The position numbers and the translations under genes are program-made. A DNA stretch of 64,000 bases from Hamadaea sp013361475 (GTDB lineage Bacteria > Actinomycetota > Actinomycetes > Mycobacteriales > Micromonosporaceae): positions 1 through 64,000 of the forward strand of contig NZ_JBFAHM010000002.1 in assembly GCF_040654195.1 (NCBI RefSeq), read 5' to 3'. A model generated the notes under the pieces. The model saw only the letters and a program-made list of their open reading frames with translations. It had not been told where the DNA came from and ran no database searches. Position 1 is the stretch's first letter, and every line of letters begins with the position of its first letter. Below, piece after piece: positions 57,801 to 64,000 of this stretch.

Positions 57801-59102
57801 GTCCACGGCACCGTGCAGGTCGCCGTCCGGGCCACGGCGCAGCCCGAGGCTGAGATCGAGCTTGACCGAGCTGGGCGCCACCGGCTCGTCCACGAGATTC
57901 AGGCCGCCGAATTCCGGCGTCGCCGCGAGGCTGTCCTCCTCGACGAGGAGCAGTGCGGACACCAGCGGGTTACGGGAGAGGTCTCGATCCGGCTGCACCG
58001 CGTCGACCACCCGGTCGAACGGAATGTCCTGGTGGATCATCGCGTCGCGGACCACCCGCCGGACCCGGCCGACCAGCTCGGCGAATGACGGCTCCCCGGC
58101 GCAGTCGATCCGCAACACCACGGTGTTGATGAACGGTCCCACGACGTCGGCGGCCCCCGGCCGCGTACGCCCGCTGACCGGAGACCCGATGGCGATGTCG
58201 GTCTGCCGCGTCAGCCGGGACAGGAGGCCGGCGTACCCGGCGAGCAGCACGACGAACGCGGTGGTCCGATGAAGCCGCGCGAACTCGGCGACCCCGCGAG
58301 CCAGCTCAGCCGGAACCGTGAACACCACACGGGCTCCCGCCGGATCACGAGGTACGCTCCGCGGCCGGTCGGTCGGCAGTTCCAGCTCGTCGAGGTCGGC
58401 GAGGTTGTCCCGCCACCAGTCGAGGCCCGCCTTGGCCTCGTCACTTGCCAGGTACCGCTGCTCGGCGCGCGCGTGGTCGGCGTATTGCGCCGCCGGTGAC
58501 GGTGGCAACCCGGTCCGCGCCGACTCGTAGAGCCCGGCCAGGTCGGCACACAGCAACTCCGTCGACCAGCCGTCGCAGGCGATGTGATGGACATGCATGA
58601 CGAGAACGTGCTCGTCGTCGCCGAGCCTGGCCAGCTTCGCCCGCCACACCGGACCCCGGGCGAGATCGAAGCCGCGACGAGACTCGCTGTCCAGCAGTGC
58701 CGAGAGACCCACCTCGTCGGTGGTCAGGACCGGCAGTTCCACCGCCACCGGCGGATCGACCACTTGAACCGGTTCGCCGTCGCGGAGCTCGTACCTGGTG
58801 CGCAGGATGTCATGGCGCGCGACCAGGTCGCCGAGCGCCCTTGTCAGCGCAGGGATGTCGAGCTTCCCGCGGAGCCGAAGCACCAGCGGCACCAGATATT
58901 CGGTGCCGCCCGGAGTGAGCTGCTCGAGAAACCACATCCGCCGCTGCACGGACGACAACTGGGCCGGCCCGTCCGAGGCGGGCTCGACCGCGGACGGCGG
59001 TACCTGCCGCACACCCTGCCCGGCGAGCCGCTGCCGGACCAGACGACGGCGTAGCTCGGCGGCGGGGTCGACGGTGGCGGCGGGCTGGCTACTGTCGTTC
59101 AT
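51831..59102 (-). CDS. Non-ribosomal peptide synthetase, C-A-PCP-C-A-PCP-TE (terminal)
   Basis: 2423 residues from ATG 59102 (GGGGAG 4 nt upstream, overlapping the NRPS-1 stop by 14 nt). C1 about 40-470 with HHIACDG; A1 about 500-995, code reads DVWHFSLVDK, identical to the Ser code of EntF; PCP1 Ser1033; C2 about 1095-1510 with CHVILDG, first His of HHxxxDG being Cys1237; A2 about 1530-2030, code DVPSVLHIVK, unassigned with weak likeness to Pro codes; PCP2 Ser2076; TE about 2145-2420. The TE nucleophile elbow is FAWCGGAP, Cys2231 replacing Ser; the acid Asp2257 is kept; the usual GDH His is Asn2397 (SGGNVTSML). It releases the product, perhaps by forming a strained ring. Confidence 0.96.
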   Translation of the reverse strand: MNDSSQPAATVDPAAELRRRLVRQRLAGQGVRQVPPSAVEPASDGPAQLSSVQRRMWFLEQLTPGGTEYLVPLVLRLRGKLDIPALTRALGDLVARHDILRTRYELRDGEPVQVVDPPVAVELPVLTTDEVGLSALLDSESRRGFDLARGPVWRAKLARLGDDEHVLVMHVHHIACDGWSTELLCADLAGLYESARTGLPPSPAAQYADHARAEQRYLASDEAKAGLDWWRDNLADLDELELPTDRPRSVPRDPAGARVVFTVPAELARGVAEFARLHRTTAFVVLLAGYAGLLSRLTRQTDIAIGSPVSGRTRPGAADVVGPFINTVVLRIDCAGEPSFAELVGRVRRVVRDAMIHQDIPFDRVVDAVQPDRDLSRNPLVSALLLVEEDSLAATPEFGGLNLVDEPVAPSSVKLDLSLGLRRGPDGDLHGAVDYATALFDRETMQALADRFVRLLGHAVDEPDMPVARLRWLGDEERSRLLGQSTGVPQAVRDATLHDIIGEHAGSDAIAVRADGVDLSYRDLDRRSDSLAKLLRSLGVRRGDVVGVCLPRSLELVCTLLAILKAGAAYLPLDPEDPSNRLRSVVGQAGAGLVVARPDVAEKLAGEATIISPDEAGPEDVELPVVGPGDRAYVIFTSGSTGTPKGVMIDHRGIVNRLDWMQRAYQLRPGDRVLQKTPYTFDVSVWEFFWPLMFGATLVMAAPGEHRDPTLLDATIRREEITHVHFVPSVLDAYLDAVPAGPPSLRHVFCSGEALRTITARRFIRWSGATLHNLYGPTEASVDVTAFQIRPADLADSVAPTVPIGGPISNMMVYVLDQHLSPAPVGCPGELYLAGVGLAQGYLRRPEITAERFLPDPFAAVPGSRMYRTGDLVRWRRDGTIEFLGRTDHQVKLHGVRIELGEIEARLAEHPRIAAAAVVVHRPAGGIAQLAAYVVSRGDIELTPGELRAYLVGLLPAAMVPGRYVFLPELPLTSSGKIDRRALPAPAVTRELDADYVAPQNAEQVLMTSVWAEVLGVDRIGADDDFFALGGDSMRAIRLVGALKDQGVGITVQDLFQHRTPAALSAVATRTDATAEESAAEPFSQISPADRASLPDGVVDAYPVTQVQAGMLYEMMSDAQRLPYQNVTLYFIDDGAELSEAALRGAVREVVRRHEVLRTSFDLVSYGEPLQLVHAEAEVEISVQDLTGLTDEEQARQIRQATQQQRLRPMDIGEAPLWRLYAYRTSPTRWTLAWMECHVILDGWSHNSLLREVMDRYTAIRAGEPSAPLTPPVRRWADFVAAEHKAIADPVSRDFWAGVLADSQTLRLPQEWGGTTSPAHTVMQPIGVEAAEIRDLAKVTGVPVKSIFFAAFLKVMSAITPLDTFLCGLVCNGRPEVSGGDEVLGMYLNTVPIPGARPKGTWRDLLQAAAAAETALLPHRRFALPAMRTLAGTSEPLFEAVFNFLDFYLLDGSGVEVTRTDDDSPNEFPLAVTVLPGAVAFTAPGERVRPERLAWLADAYHRVLRQMLTDVDGHAGGPVLSPAQLAELASATEHEALPVTTLHGPFFAQARRMPDAVAIRDDAGEVTYASLAGEATALARRLTAAGVEGGQTVAVCMRRSRVLVRTLFGVLAAGAAYLPLDPNDPPSRLRERVAAGGAVLVIADEDLHDRLAGLPISVVTPEFTGPEQDAGRAIPGDVAYVLFTSGSTGGPKGVRVPHAGAANYAHWLQSQMPVGTGDGVIQKTPYTFDVSVPEFFWPLMYGATVVVPPPDLHLDPVGLAAFIGRHGVTHASFVPSMLDIFLDTVETVPDCLREVVCLGEALHWPTVRRFQARSTARMHNHYGPTEASIVCIGQEVAPGRSPYAVDVPIGKPVTGMRVHVLDPQLNPVPVGVPGELYLGGVGLAYGYAGRPGATAAAFVPDPFGQPGERLYRTGDLVRRLDGDLLEFVGRIDDQVKFAGVRLEPGEIEEVLTAHPAVRSAVVVPFLDGKRSSLVAYLVGQPGAEPIDVGEVRRLARTRLPALLVPSHFIVLAELPTTSSGKLDRRALPRPDEASTGKSLTPPRTPLEKIVARVWHNELGGGPVDVEQDFADAGGNSLGAMRIAIRLGRELELPVSPTEVLLRRTVAGMASWIAPLLHVVPSEDAGAPQAATRAPNVLSVLDNQSGTDLVWFRHREQDAPALYCVHPGGGSAHWYQRLTQHLPEWLDVGAFQHPGLTNPARAATSMADLAAGYLADLRASQPAGPYHIFAWCGGAPIGWEMARTLSDSGEQVTLILHDPVLQVAEAQVGGGENLRQLAECDDAYERLAVETDPEQIQRLQARIAELLPSIVVEAFHDALDDPDLEEIWPIAVKSWRSQVEARLPYRFGPYAGALHLLACDELAGGVHDSLAGLSLAEYLGHWEKLATEVTVHRVSGGNVTSMLPPHVAGLAQVLAGVVRPESGR

Positions 59103-62100
59103 CGTTCTCCCCGAAGGTCTCCGCGATGTCGTCCCCCAAGTTCCCCGCGAGATCGTCGCCGCCTTCCCGCAGGAGTGCCGCGACATCGTCGTCCGACAGC
59201 TGCCCGACCTCGGCGACCACCGCGTCGGTGACCAGGGCGGTCTGGAGGCGGACGGTCGTCGCGTCGAACATCTCGCCGAGCGGCAGGGTGACGCCGAACA
59301 GGTCCTGCAGTCTCGTGTGCACCCGGGTGACCATCAGCGAGTTGCCGCCCAACTCGAAGAAATCGGCGTCGTCGTCGATCTCCGTTTCCCTGAGGACGTC
59401 ACGCCAGATGCCCCTGATGAGGTCCTCGGTCTCCGGCACCGGCGCATCGGCCGGCAGGCGGTCGGCGTCGTGCGCGTCCGGCTCGTCGACGGCGATGGTG
59501 GGCAGCCCTCGCGAGTCGACCTTGCCGTTCGCGGTCAACGGCAGCTCGGTGAGCGCCATGACGTGCCGGGGCACCATGTACGCGGGCAGCCGCCCCCGAA
59601 CGTGTGCCCGTACTTCATGGGCGGTCGGCGCGACGGCACCTTCAGCGACGATGTACGCGGCCAGCTCTGGCGTTCCGTGCGGTTCGACCGCGATCACCAC
59701 CGCGGCGCGTACGCCGGGATGGGTCAGCACCGCCGCCTCCACCTCGGCCAGTTCGACCCGGAATCCGTTGACCTTGACCTGACGGTCGGCTCGGCCGTGA
59801 AAGTGCAGAACTCCGTCGGAGTCCCGGCTGACCAGGTCGCCCGTGCGATACATCCGGGATCCGGGGACGTCGGCGTACGGGTCGGGCAGGAACCGCTCCG
59901 CGGTCAACCCGGGCCGGTTCGCGTACCCCCGGGCCAGGGTGGCGCCACCGAGATAGAGCTCCCCCGGCGTACCGGCCGGCACACTCTGCAGATTCTCATC
60001 GAGGACATAGCCGATCCGCCCGCCGACCTCGGTGCCGATCGGCACGACCGACTCCGCCGCCAGCCGGCTGGCCAGGGCGGCCGAGACGTCCAGGAGGCTG
60101 GCCGTCACGACAGCTTCGGTCGGCCCGTAACAAGCCATGAAGTCGCCCGCCAAGCCGAGGGCGTGCCAGCGGTGGACGTCCGTCGCGCGTACGACGTCGG
60201 TGCCGATGTTGACGACACGCAGCGTGCGTAGCCGGCGGTCGCCGGGCTCCGCGTGGTCCAGGAAGTCCCGCCACGCGGTCGGCGGCAGGTCCAGGAACGT
60301 CACGCCGTGCTTTTCGACGTAGTCGGCAAGCTCCGCGGGACTCCACGGCTGGGCCGGACCGAGGACGAGAGCGGCCCCGGTGACGATCGTGACGCCGATG
60401 TGCTCACACACCACGTCGACGAACGGCGGGCTGGTGAGCAGCAGACGGTCGCCGGCCGTCACTGCGTATCGCGTGGCGACGCTCGCACAGTGCGTGAGGA
60501 AGGCTCCGTGCTCGACCATGACGCCCTTGGGCTCCCCGGTGGAACCGGAGGTGTGCACGATGTACGCGAGTTGGTCCGGTGCGGCGCCCCGCGATTGCCC
60601 GTCGGCTGGGGTGAAGGCGGTCGCACCATCGCCAGGGACAAGGACCGCCGGTCCGTCCGACGGCAGGTGCTCGGCGATCTCAGGCCGAGCGACGACGACA
60701 GCCGGCTTGATCGAGCCGAGCATGGACGCCAGACGATGCTGAGGCGCCGCGGGATCGAGTGGAACGAACACCCCGCCGGCCCGCATGGCGGCCAACGCGG
60801 CGATCACCAGCTCGGGCGAGCGCGGCAGGCAGACCGCGACCGGGATCTCCGGGCGTACGCCCAGTGCGCGAAGCTGCGCAGCCATCCGATCGACCTGGCC
60901 GTCGAGGTCGGCATAGGTCAGCCGCTGGTCGTCCTGCTCGACAGCGATCGCCTCCGGTGTGACGCGCGCGCGGCGGACCAGCGCCTCCGGCAGCGTCGCC
61001 GGGGTGAGGGCCCGGACCGTCTGCCGCTCGTCGGCCGCGATGTCTCGCAGGAGGTCCTGGTACCCGCCGATCAACCGGGCGATCGTCGCCGGCCGGTACA
61101 GATCCGTAGCGAACTCGGCGATACCGAGGTAGCTACCGTCCGGCTCAGCGGTCAGCGTGATGGTGAGGTCGTACATCGCGGTCGGCCACGGAATGCGGAC
61201 GTGGGCGAGGTCGCCGTCCGCCGGGAGGTCGGCAAGGTACGACGGTCGCTCCGTGCCGACCTCGAACATGATCTGGAACAACGGGTTGCGGGATCGGTCA
61301 CGCTTCACCCGCAGACCGTCGACCAGCCGGTCGTAGGGCAGGTCCTGGTGCGCGTACGCCGTGCGTGCGGTCTCCCGGGTCCCGGCGAGCACGTCCAGGA
61401 ACGTGTCGTCGGCACCGACCTTGGTCCGCAGCACGAGGATGTTCGCGAAGTAGCCGATGAGGCGGTCGACGTCTGACGAGGAGCGTCCCGCCGCCGGTGT
61501 GCCGACCACCACGTCGCCGGTTCCGGTGACTCCGGAGAGCAGGCAAGAGAACGCGGCGAGAAAGGTCATGAACGGTGTCGCGCCTGCGTTCCGCCCGATC
61601 TGGACGATCGGCGTGCATACCGCCTGCGGGATACGGAACGCCAGCGATTCGCCGCGCCCCTGCCACACCTTCGGGCGAGGATAGTCGCCGGGAATCTCGG
61701 TGGCGGTCGCGTCGGCCAGCCGCTCCCGCCAGTGCGCCAGCTCTCCCTCCGCGTTCTCGGCCAGCCAGGCCGACTGCCACGCGGCGTAGTCGGCGTACTG
61801 CGCCTCGGGTGCGGCCGCCGAACCACGAAGTTCCTCGGCGAACACTTGGGCAGACACACCATCCCAGGCGATGTGGTGTACCAGGAGGACCAGCGACGCG
61901 GCCCCGGTGCCGGTGACGACCAGCCGGCCACGGAAGACCGGTCCGTCAGCCAGATCGAAGGGACGGCTCGCGAGGTCGGCGATCTCGGCCGCCAGATCCT
62001 GGTCGTCCCGGCGAACCTCGCTGATCTCCAGGCGAGCCTCCGAATCGATCACCTGCATCGGCTGGTCGCCGACCACCACGTACCGGGTGCGCAGAATCTC

Positions 62101-64000
62101 GTGGTTGTCGGTCACCTTCCGCACGGCGGTGGTCACCGAGGCCAGCGTCGCGTCGGCGTCGAGGGGGAAGATCGCCGGGACCATCTGCTCAGGGCTGCCC
62201 GGGCGCAGCGCTTCGGCGATCCACATCCGCTCCTGCCCCGCCGACAACGGCAGCGGCCCTCCCCGCGGCACGCGTACCACTGTGTGATCGGTGCCCGGCT
62301 GGTGCGCGGCCGGTACGCGAAGCAGCGCAGCCTGGGCCTCCACTGTGGTGGCGGTGTAGAGCCGGGACAACGCGATGTCCGTGCCGAACCGCTGCCGGAG
62401 CCGGTTGCCGAGCAGACCGATCTGCAACGACTGCCCGCCCAGCGCGAAGAAGTCGTCGTGCACTCCGACGCTGTCGCAGCCCAGCAGCGCGATCCACTCG
62501 TCGGCCACGCCTCGTTCGGTCTCGTCCCTCGGGTCGATCCGCTCTTCGGGTGCGGTGGTGGGCAGCTCCCGCCGCAGCAGGGCCACGCGGTCGATCTTGC
62601 CGCTGCTGGTCTGCGGCATTTCGTCGAGCCGGACGAACACCGACGGGATCATGGCGTCCGGCAGCGTCTGCCGTAGCCGGGCTCGAAGGTCACCGGTTTC
62701 CGGTTCGCCCTCCCCCACGAGATACGCCACCAGCTGCCGGCCGCCGTCGGGGAGCGTACGCACGACCACGGCAGCGGCGGTGACGGTCGGCGGGTCGATG
62801 AGCGCACGCTCGATCTCCGCCGGTTCGATTCTGACCCCGTTGACCTTCACCTGATCGTCGCGGCGGCCGAGGAACTCGAGCACCCCGCCGGGGCGGCGAC
62901 GGACCAGGTCACCGGTGCGATACAGCCGTGCGCCGGGTGGGCCGAACGGGTCGGGCACGAAGCGTTCCGCCGTCAGCTCCGGCCGGGCGTGGTATCCACG
63001 GGCGACACCGATGCCACCGGCGTACAGTTCGCCGACCGCGCCGGGCGGAACCGGATTGCCGTCACGGTCGAGGACGACGGCCCGCATGCCGTCGAGGGGG
63101 CGGCCGATGGGTACCGGGCCGTCCTTCTGGTCCGGCGGCCATTCGTACTCGGTGACGTCGATGGAGCATTCGGTCGGGCCGTAGGTGTTGTAGATCGTGA
63201 CGTCGACGAGATCACGCACGCGCGCACACAGTTCGCCGGTCAACGGCTCTCCGGCGCTGAACAGCAGTCGCAGCGCCGAGCATTCGTCCCACCCGGGTGC
63301 GGCCACGAGTTGCCGCAGGACCGACGGAACCACCTGCAGGACCGTCACCGCCTCGTCGGCGACCGCCCGCACCATCGCCTCCGGATCGCGTTCCACGCCG
63401 GGCGGTGCGACGACCACGGTTCCGCCGCTGACCAGGGGCGAGAAGATCTCCCATCCGGCGGCGTCGAAGGTCAGCGCGGTCTTCTGCAGGACGCGGTCGG
63501 CCGGGCCGAGGCCGAGGCTGCGGATCGGCCACAGTACGCGGTTGGCGATCCCGCCGTAGGTGATCACCACGCCCTTCGGGCGCCCGGTGGAGCCCGAGGT
63601 GTACATCATGTACGCCGCGAGATCCGGGCGCAGCAGGGGAATCGGCGCACGCGTACCGTCGTCGGCGACGGTGTCGACGCAGAACGCGTTGATCCCCAGC
63701 GCGGCGAGCCGGGCCGCATTCTCCGTTGTCGTCATCACGGTGCGGATTCCGGCTTCGTCGACGATCAGCCGGGTACGTGCCCCCGGATGCTGGGGATCGA
63801 GGGTGACGTAACACCCGCCGAGCCGGCCCACCGCGAGGAGGGCGCAGACCGCCGCCGCACCTCGATCGAGGTAGACGCCCACACGGGTTTCCGGGCCGAC
63901 GCCCTCCGCCGCCAGATGTGCCGCCAGCACCTCGACGGCCCGCTCCAGCTCGGCGTACGTCATGGATTCGCCCTTGTCGACCAGGGCGGTGGCATCGGGC
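59089..64000 (-). CDS. Non-ribosomal peptide synthetase, (...)A-PCP-C-A-PCP, 5' end beyond window
   Basis: The frame stays open to base 64000 (PDATALVDKGES before MTYAELERAV, standard adenylation-domain start), so the protein continues upstream, likely with a C domain. Numbering from the Met at 63963: A1 core to about 465, code DAWQFATIDK, close to the Gln code DAWQFGLIDK; PCP1 Ser512; C about 565-985 with HHIAWDG (696-702), LCL-like; A2 about 990-1490, where FVDVVCEH replaces the usual FDxxxxE, putting Val at 235 and Asp at 236 (code VDCDVICVTK), a pattern known from beta-amino-acid (for example beta-alanine, VDxVIS...) domains; PCP2 near 1560 (FFELGGNSL). Acts before NRPS-2; the genes overlap by 14 nt. 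Confidence 0.96.
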   Translation of the reverse strand, partial: PDATALVDKGESMTYAELERAVEVLAAHLAAEGVGPETRVGVYLDRGAAAVCALLAVGRLGGCYVTLDPQHPGARTRLIVDEAGIRTVMTTTENAARLAALGINAFCVDTVADDGTRAPIPLLRPDLAAYMMYTSGSTGRPKGVVITYGGIANRVLWPIRSLGLGPADRVLQKTALTFDAAGWEIFSPLVSGGTVVVAPPGVERDPEAMVRAVADEAVTVLQVVPSVLRQLVAAPGWDECSALRLLFSAGEPLTGELCARVRDLVDVTIYNTYGPTECSIDVTEYEWPPDQKDGPVPIGRPLDGMRAVVLDRDGNPVPPGAVGELYAGGIGVARGYHARPELTAERFVPDPFGPPGARLYRTGDLVRRRPGGVLEFLGRRDDQVKVNGVRIEPAEIERALIDPPTVTAAAVVVRTLPDGGRQLVAYLVGEGEPETGDLRARLRQTLPDAMIPSVFVRLDEMPQTSSGKIDRVALLRRELPTTAPEERIDPRDETERGVADEWIALLGCDSVGVHDDFFALGGQSLQIGLLGNRLRQRFGTDIALSRLYTATTVEAQAALLRVPAAHQPGTDHTVVRVPRGGPLPLSAGQERMWIAEALRPGSPEQMVPAIFPLDADATLASVTTAVRKVTDNHEILRTRYVVVGDQPMQVIDSEARLEISEVRRDDQDLAAEIADLASRPFDLADGPVFRGRLVVTGTGAASLVLLVHHIAWDGVSAQVFAEELRGSAAAPEAQYADYAAWQSAWLAENAEGELAHWRERLADATATEIPGDYPRPKVWQGRGESLAFRIPQAVCTPIVQIGRNAGATPFMTFLAAFSCLLSGVTGTGDVVVGTPAAGRSSSDVDRLIGYFANILVLRTKVGADDTFLDVLAGTRETARTAYAHQDLPYDRLVDGLRVKRDRSRNPLFQIMFEVGTERPSYLADLPADGDLAHVRIPWPTAMYDLTITLTAEPDGSYLGIAEFATDLYRPATIARLIGGYQDLLRDIAADERQTVRALTPATLPEALVRRARVTPEAIAVEQDDQRLTYADLDGQVDRMAAQLRALGVRPEIPVAVCLPRSPELVIAALAAMRAGGVFVPLDPAAPQHRLASMLGSIKPAVVVARPEIAEHLPSDGPAVLVPGDGATAFTPADGQSRGAAPDQLAYIVHTSGSTGEPKGVMVEHGAFLTHCASVATRYAVTAGDRLLLTSPPFVDVVCEHIGVTIVTGAALVLGPAQPWSPAELADYVEKHGVTFLDLPPTAWRDFLDHAEPGDRRLRTLRVVNIGTDVVRATDVHRWHALGLAGDFMACYGPTEAVVTASLLDVSAALASRLAAESVVPIGTEVGGRIGYVLDENLQSVPAGTPGELYLGGATLARGYANRPGLTAERFLPDPYADVPGSRMYRTGDLVSRDSDGVLHFHGRADRQVKVNGFRVELAEVEAAVLTHPGVRAAVVIAVEPHGTPELAAYIVAEGAVAPTAHEVRAHVRGRLPAYMVPRHVMALTELPLTANGKVDSRGLPTIAVDEPDAHDADRLPADAPVPETEDLIRGIWRDVLRETEIDDDADFFELGGNSLMVTRVHTRLQDLFGVTLPLGEMFDATTVRLQTALVTDAVVAEVGQLSDDDVAALLREGGDDLAGNLGDDIAETFGENDERQ

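Noticed and set aside
53241..58088. A 1615-codon open frame on the plus strand opposite the NRPS
   Set aside because: It is the antisense shadow of a GC-rich NRPS gene. Its protein is low-complexity (Arg/Gly/His/Asp-rich) with no domain, while the minus strand gives perfect C-A-PCP domains.
52665..63500. Long repeated DNA segments within the NRPS genes
   Set aside because: They reflect homologous adenylation and carrier domains (A3, A4-A5, A7-A8 motifs) rather than mobile or satellite repeats.
1..64000. tRNA genes, insertion sequences, CRISPR arrays, attachment sites
   Set aside because: Looked for cloverleaf-like segments, transposase motifs and regularly spaced repeats; none was convincing by eye.

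Overview
The window is very GC-rich actinomycete chromosomal DNA. Gene content (phosphoketolase, DosR-regulon-type genes, F420-type enzymes, ECF41 sigma factor, large NRPS/PKS cluster) fits a soil actinomycete, and my best guess is Micromonosporaceae (Actinoplanes/Micromonospora type). That family call is inference from protein style, not a search. No rRNA, tRNA, CRISPR array, transposase or phage gene was seen.

Region 1 (1 to about 35 kb) is a low-oxygen/redox stress island strongly reminiscent of the mycobacterial DosR (dormancy) regulon. It holds a DevS/DosT-like GAF-GAF histidine kinase with the haem-ligand pattern, Hsp20, three Acg-type nitroreductases, four universal stress proteins (one of them a tandem), a two-CBS (Hrp1-like) protein, a CtpF-like and an MgtA-like P-type ATPase, a multicopper oxidase and a Tgs1-like WS/DGAT (frameshifted). 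It also holds a Ddn-like F420 protein, pyruvate formate-lyase with its activase, a zinc alcohol dehydrogenase, a sulfide:quinone-reductase/TusE/DsrE/OsmC sulfur operon, a membrane-anchored NirK-like copper protein with CopD, and a hemerythrin. Almost every transcription unit is preceded by a 14-bp imperfect palindrome of the form GGGNC-N4-GKCCC, the pattern of a DosR/DevR box. I list 17 candidates plus one weak one. No DevR-type response regulator gene lies in the window.

Region 2 (28 to 38.4 kb, partly interleaved) is a mixed housekeeping/accessory stretch: an epimerase/ECF41 sigma pair, a small nucleotide kinase (frameshifted C-terminus), two convergent glycosyltransferases, a DUF1349 protein, and a TetR repressor divergent from a SnoaL-like protein with an operator-like inverted repeat over a good promoter.

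Region 3 (38.5 kb to the right edge) is a hybrid NRPS/PKS gene cluster running leftwards and continuing beyond base 64000. In transcription order: NRPS-1 (...A-PCP-C-A-PCP, 5' end missing), NRPS-2 (C-A-PCP-C-A-PCP-TE), then after a divergent SbnA-like PLP enzyme, a PKS (KS-AT-KR-DH-carrier), an LLM flavin monooxygenase, a stand-alone LanB-type (lantibiotic dehydratase N-domain) protein, MbtH, a DrrAB-type ABC exporter, a metallophosphoesterase and a Sfp/EntD-type phosphopantetheinyl transferase. Specificity-code reading suggests Gln-like, non-canonical (Val/Asp, beta-amino-acid-like), Ser, and unknown residues. The terminal TE has Cys in place of Ser and Asn in place of the usual His. The combination of a tRNA-dependent-type LanB protein translationally coupled to a PKS-linked LLM oxidase, an SbnA homologue without SbnB, and an atypical Cys-TE makes this the best candidate for an undescribed biosynthetic system in the window.
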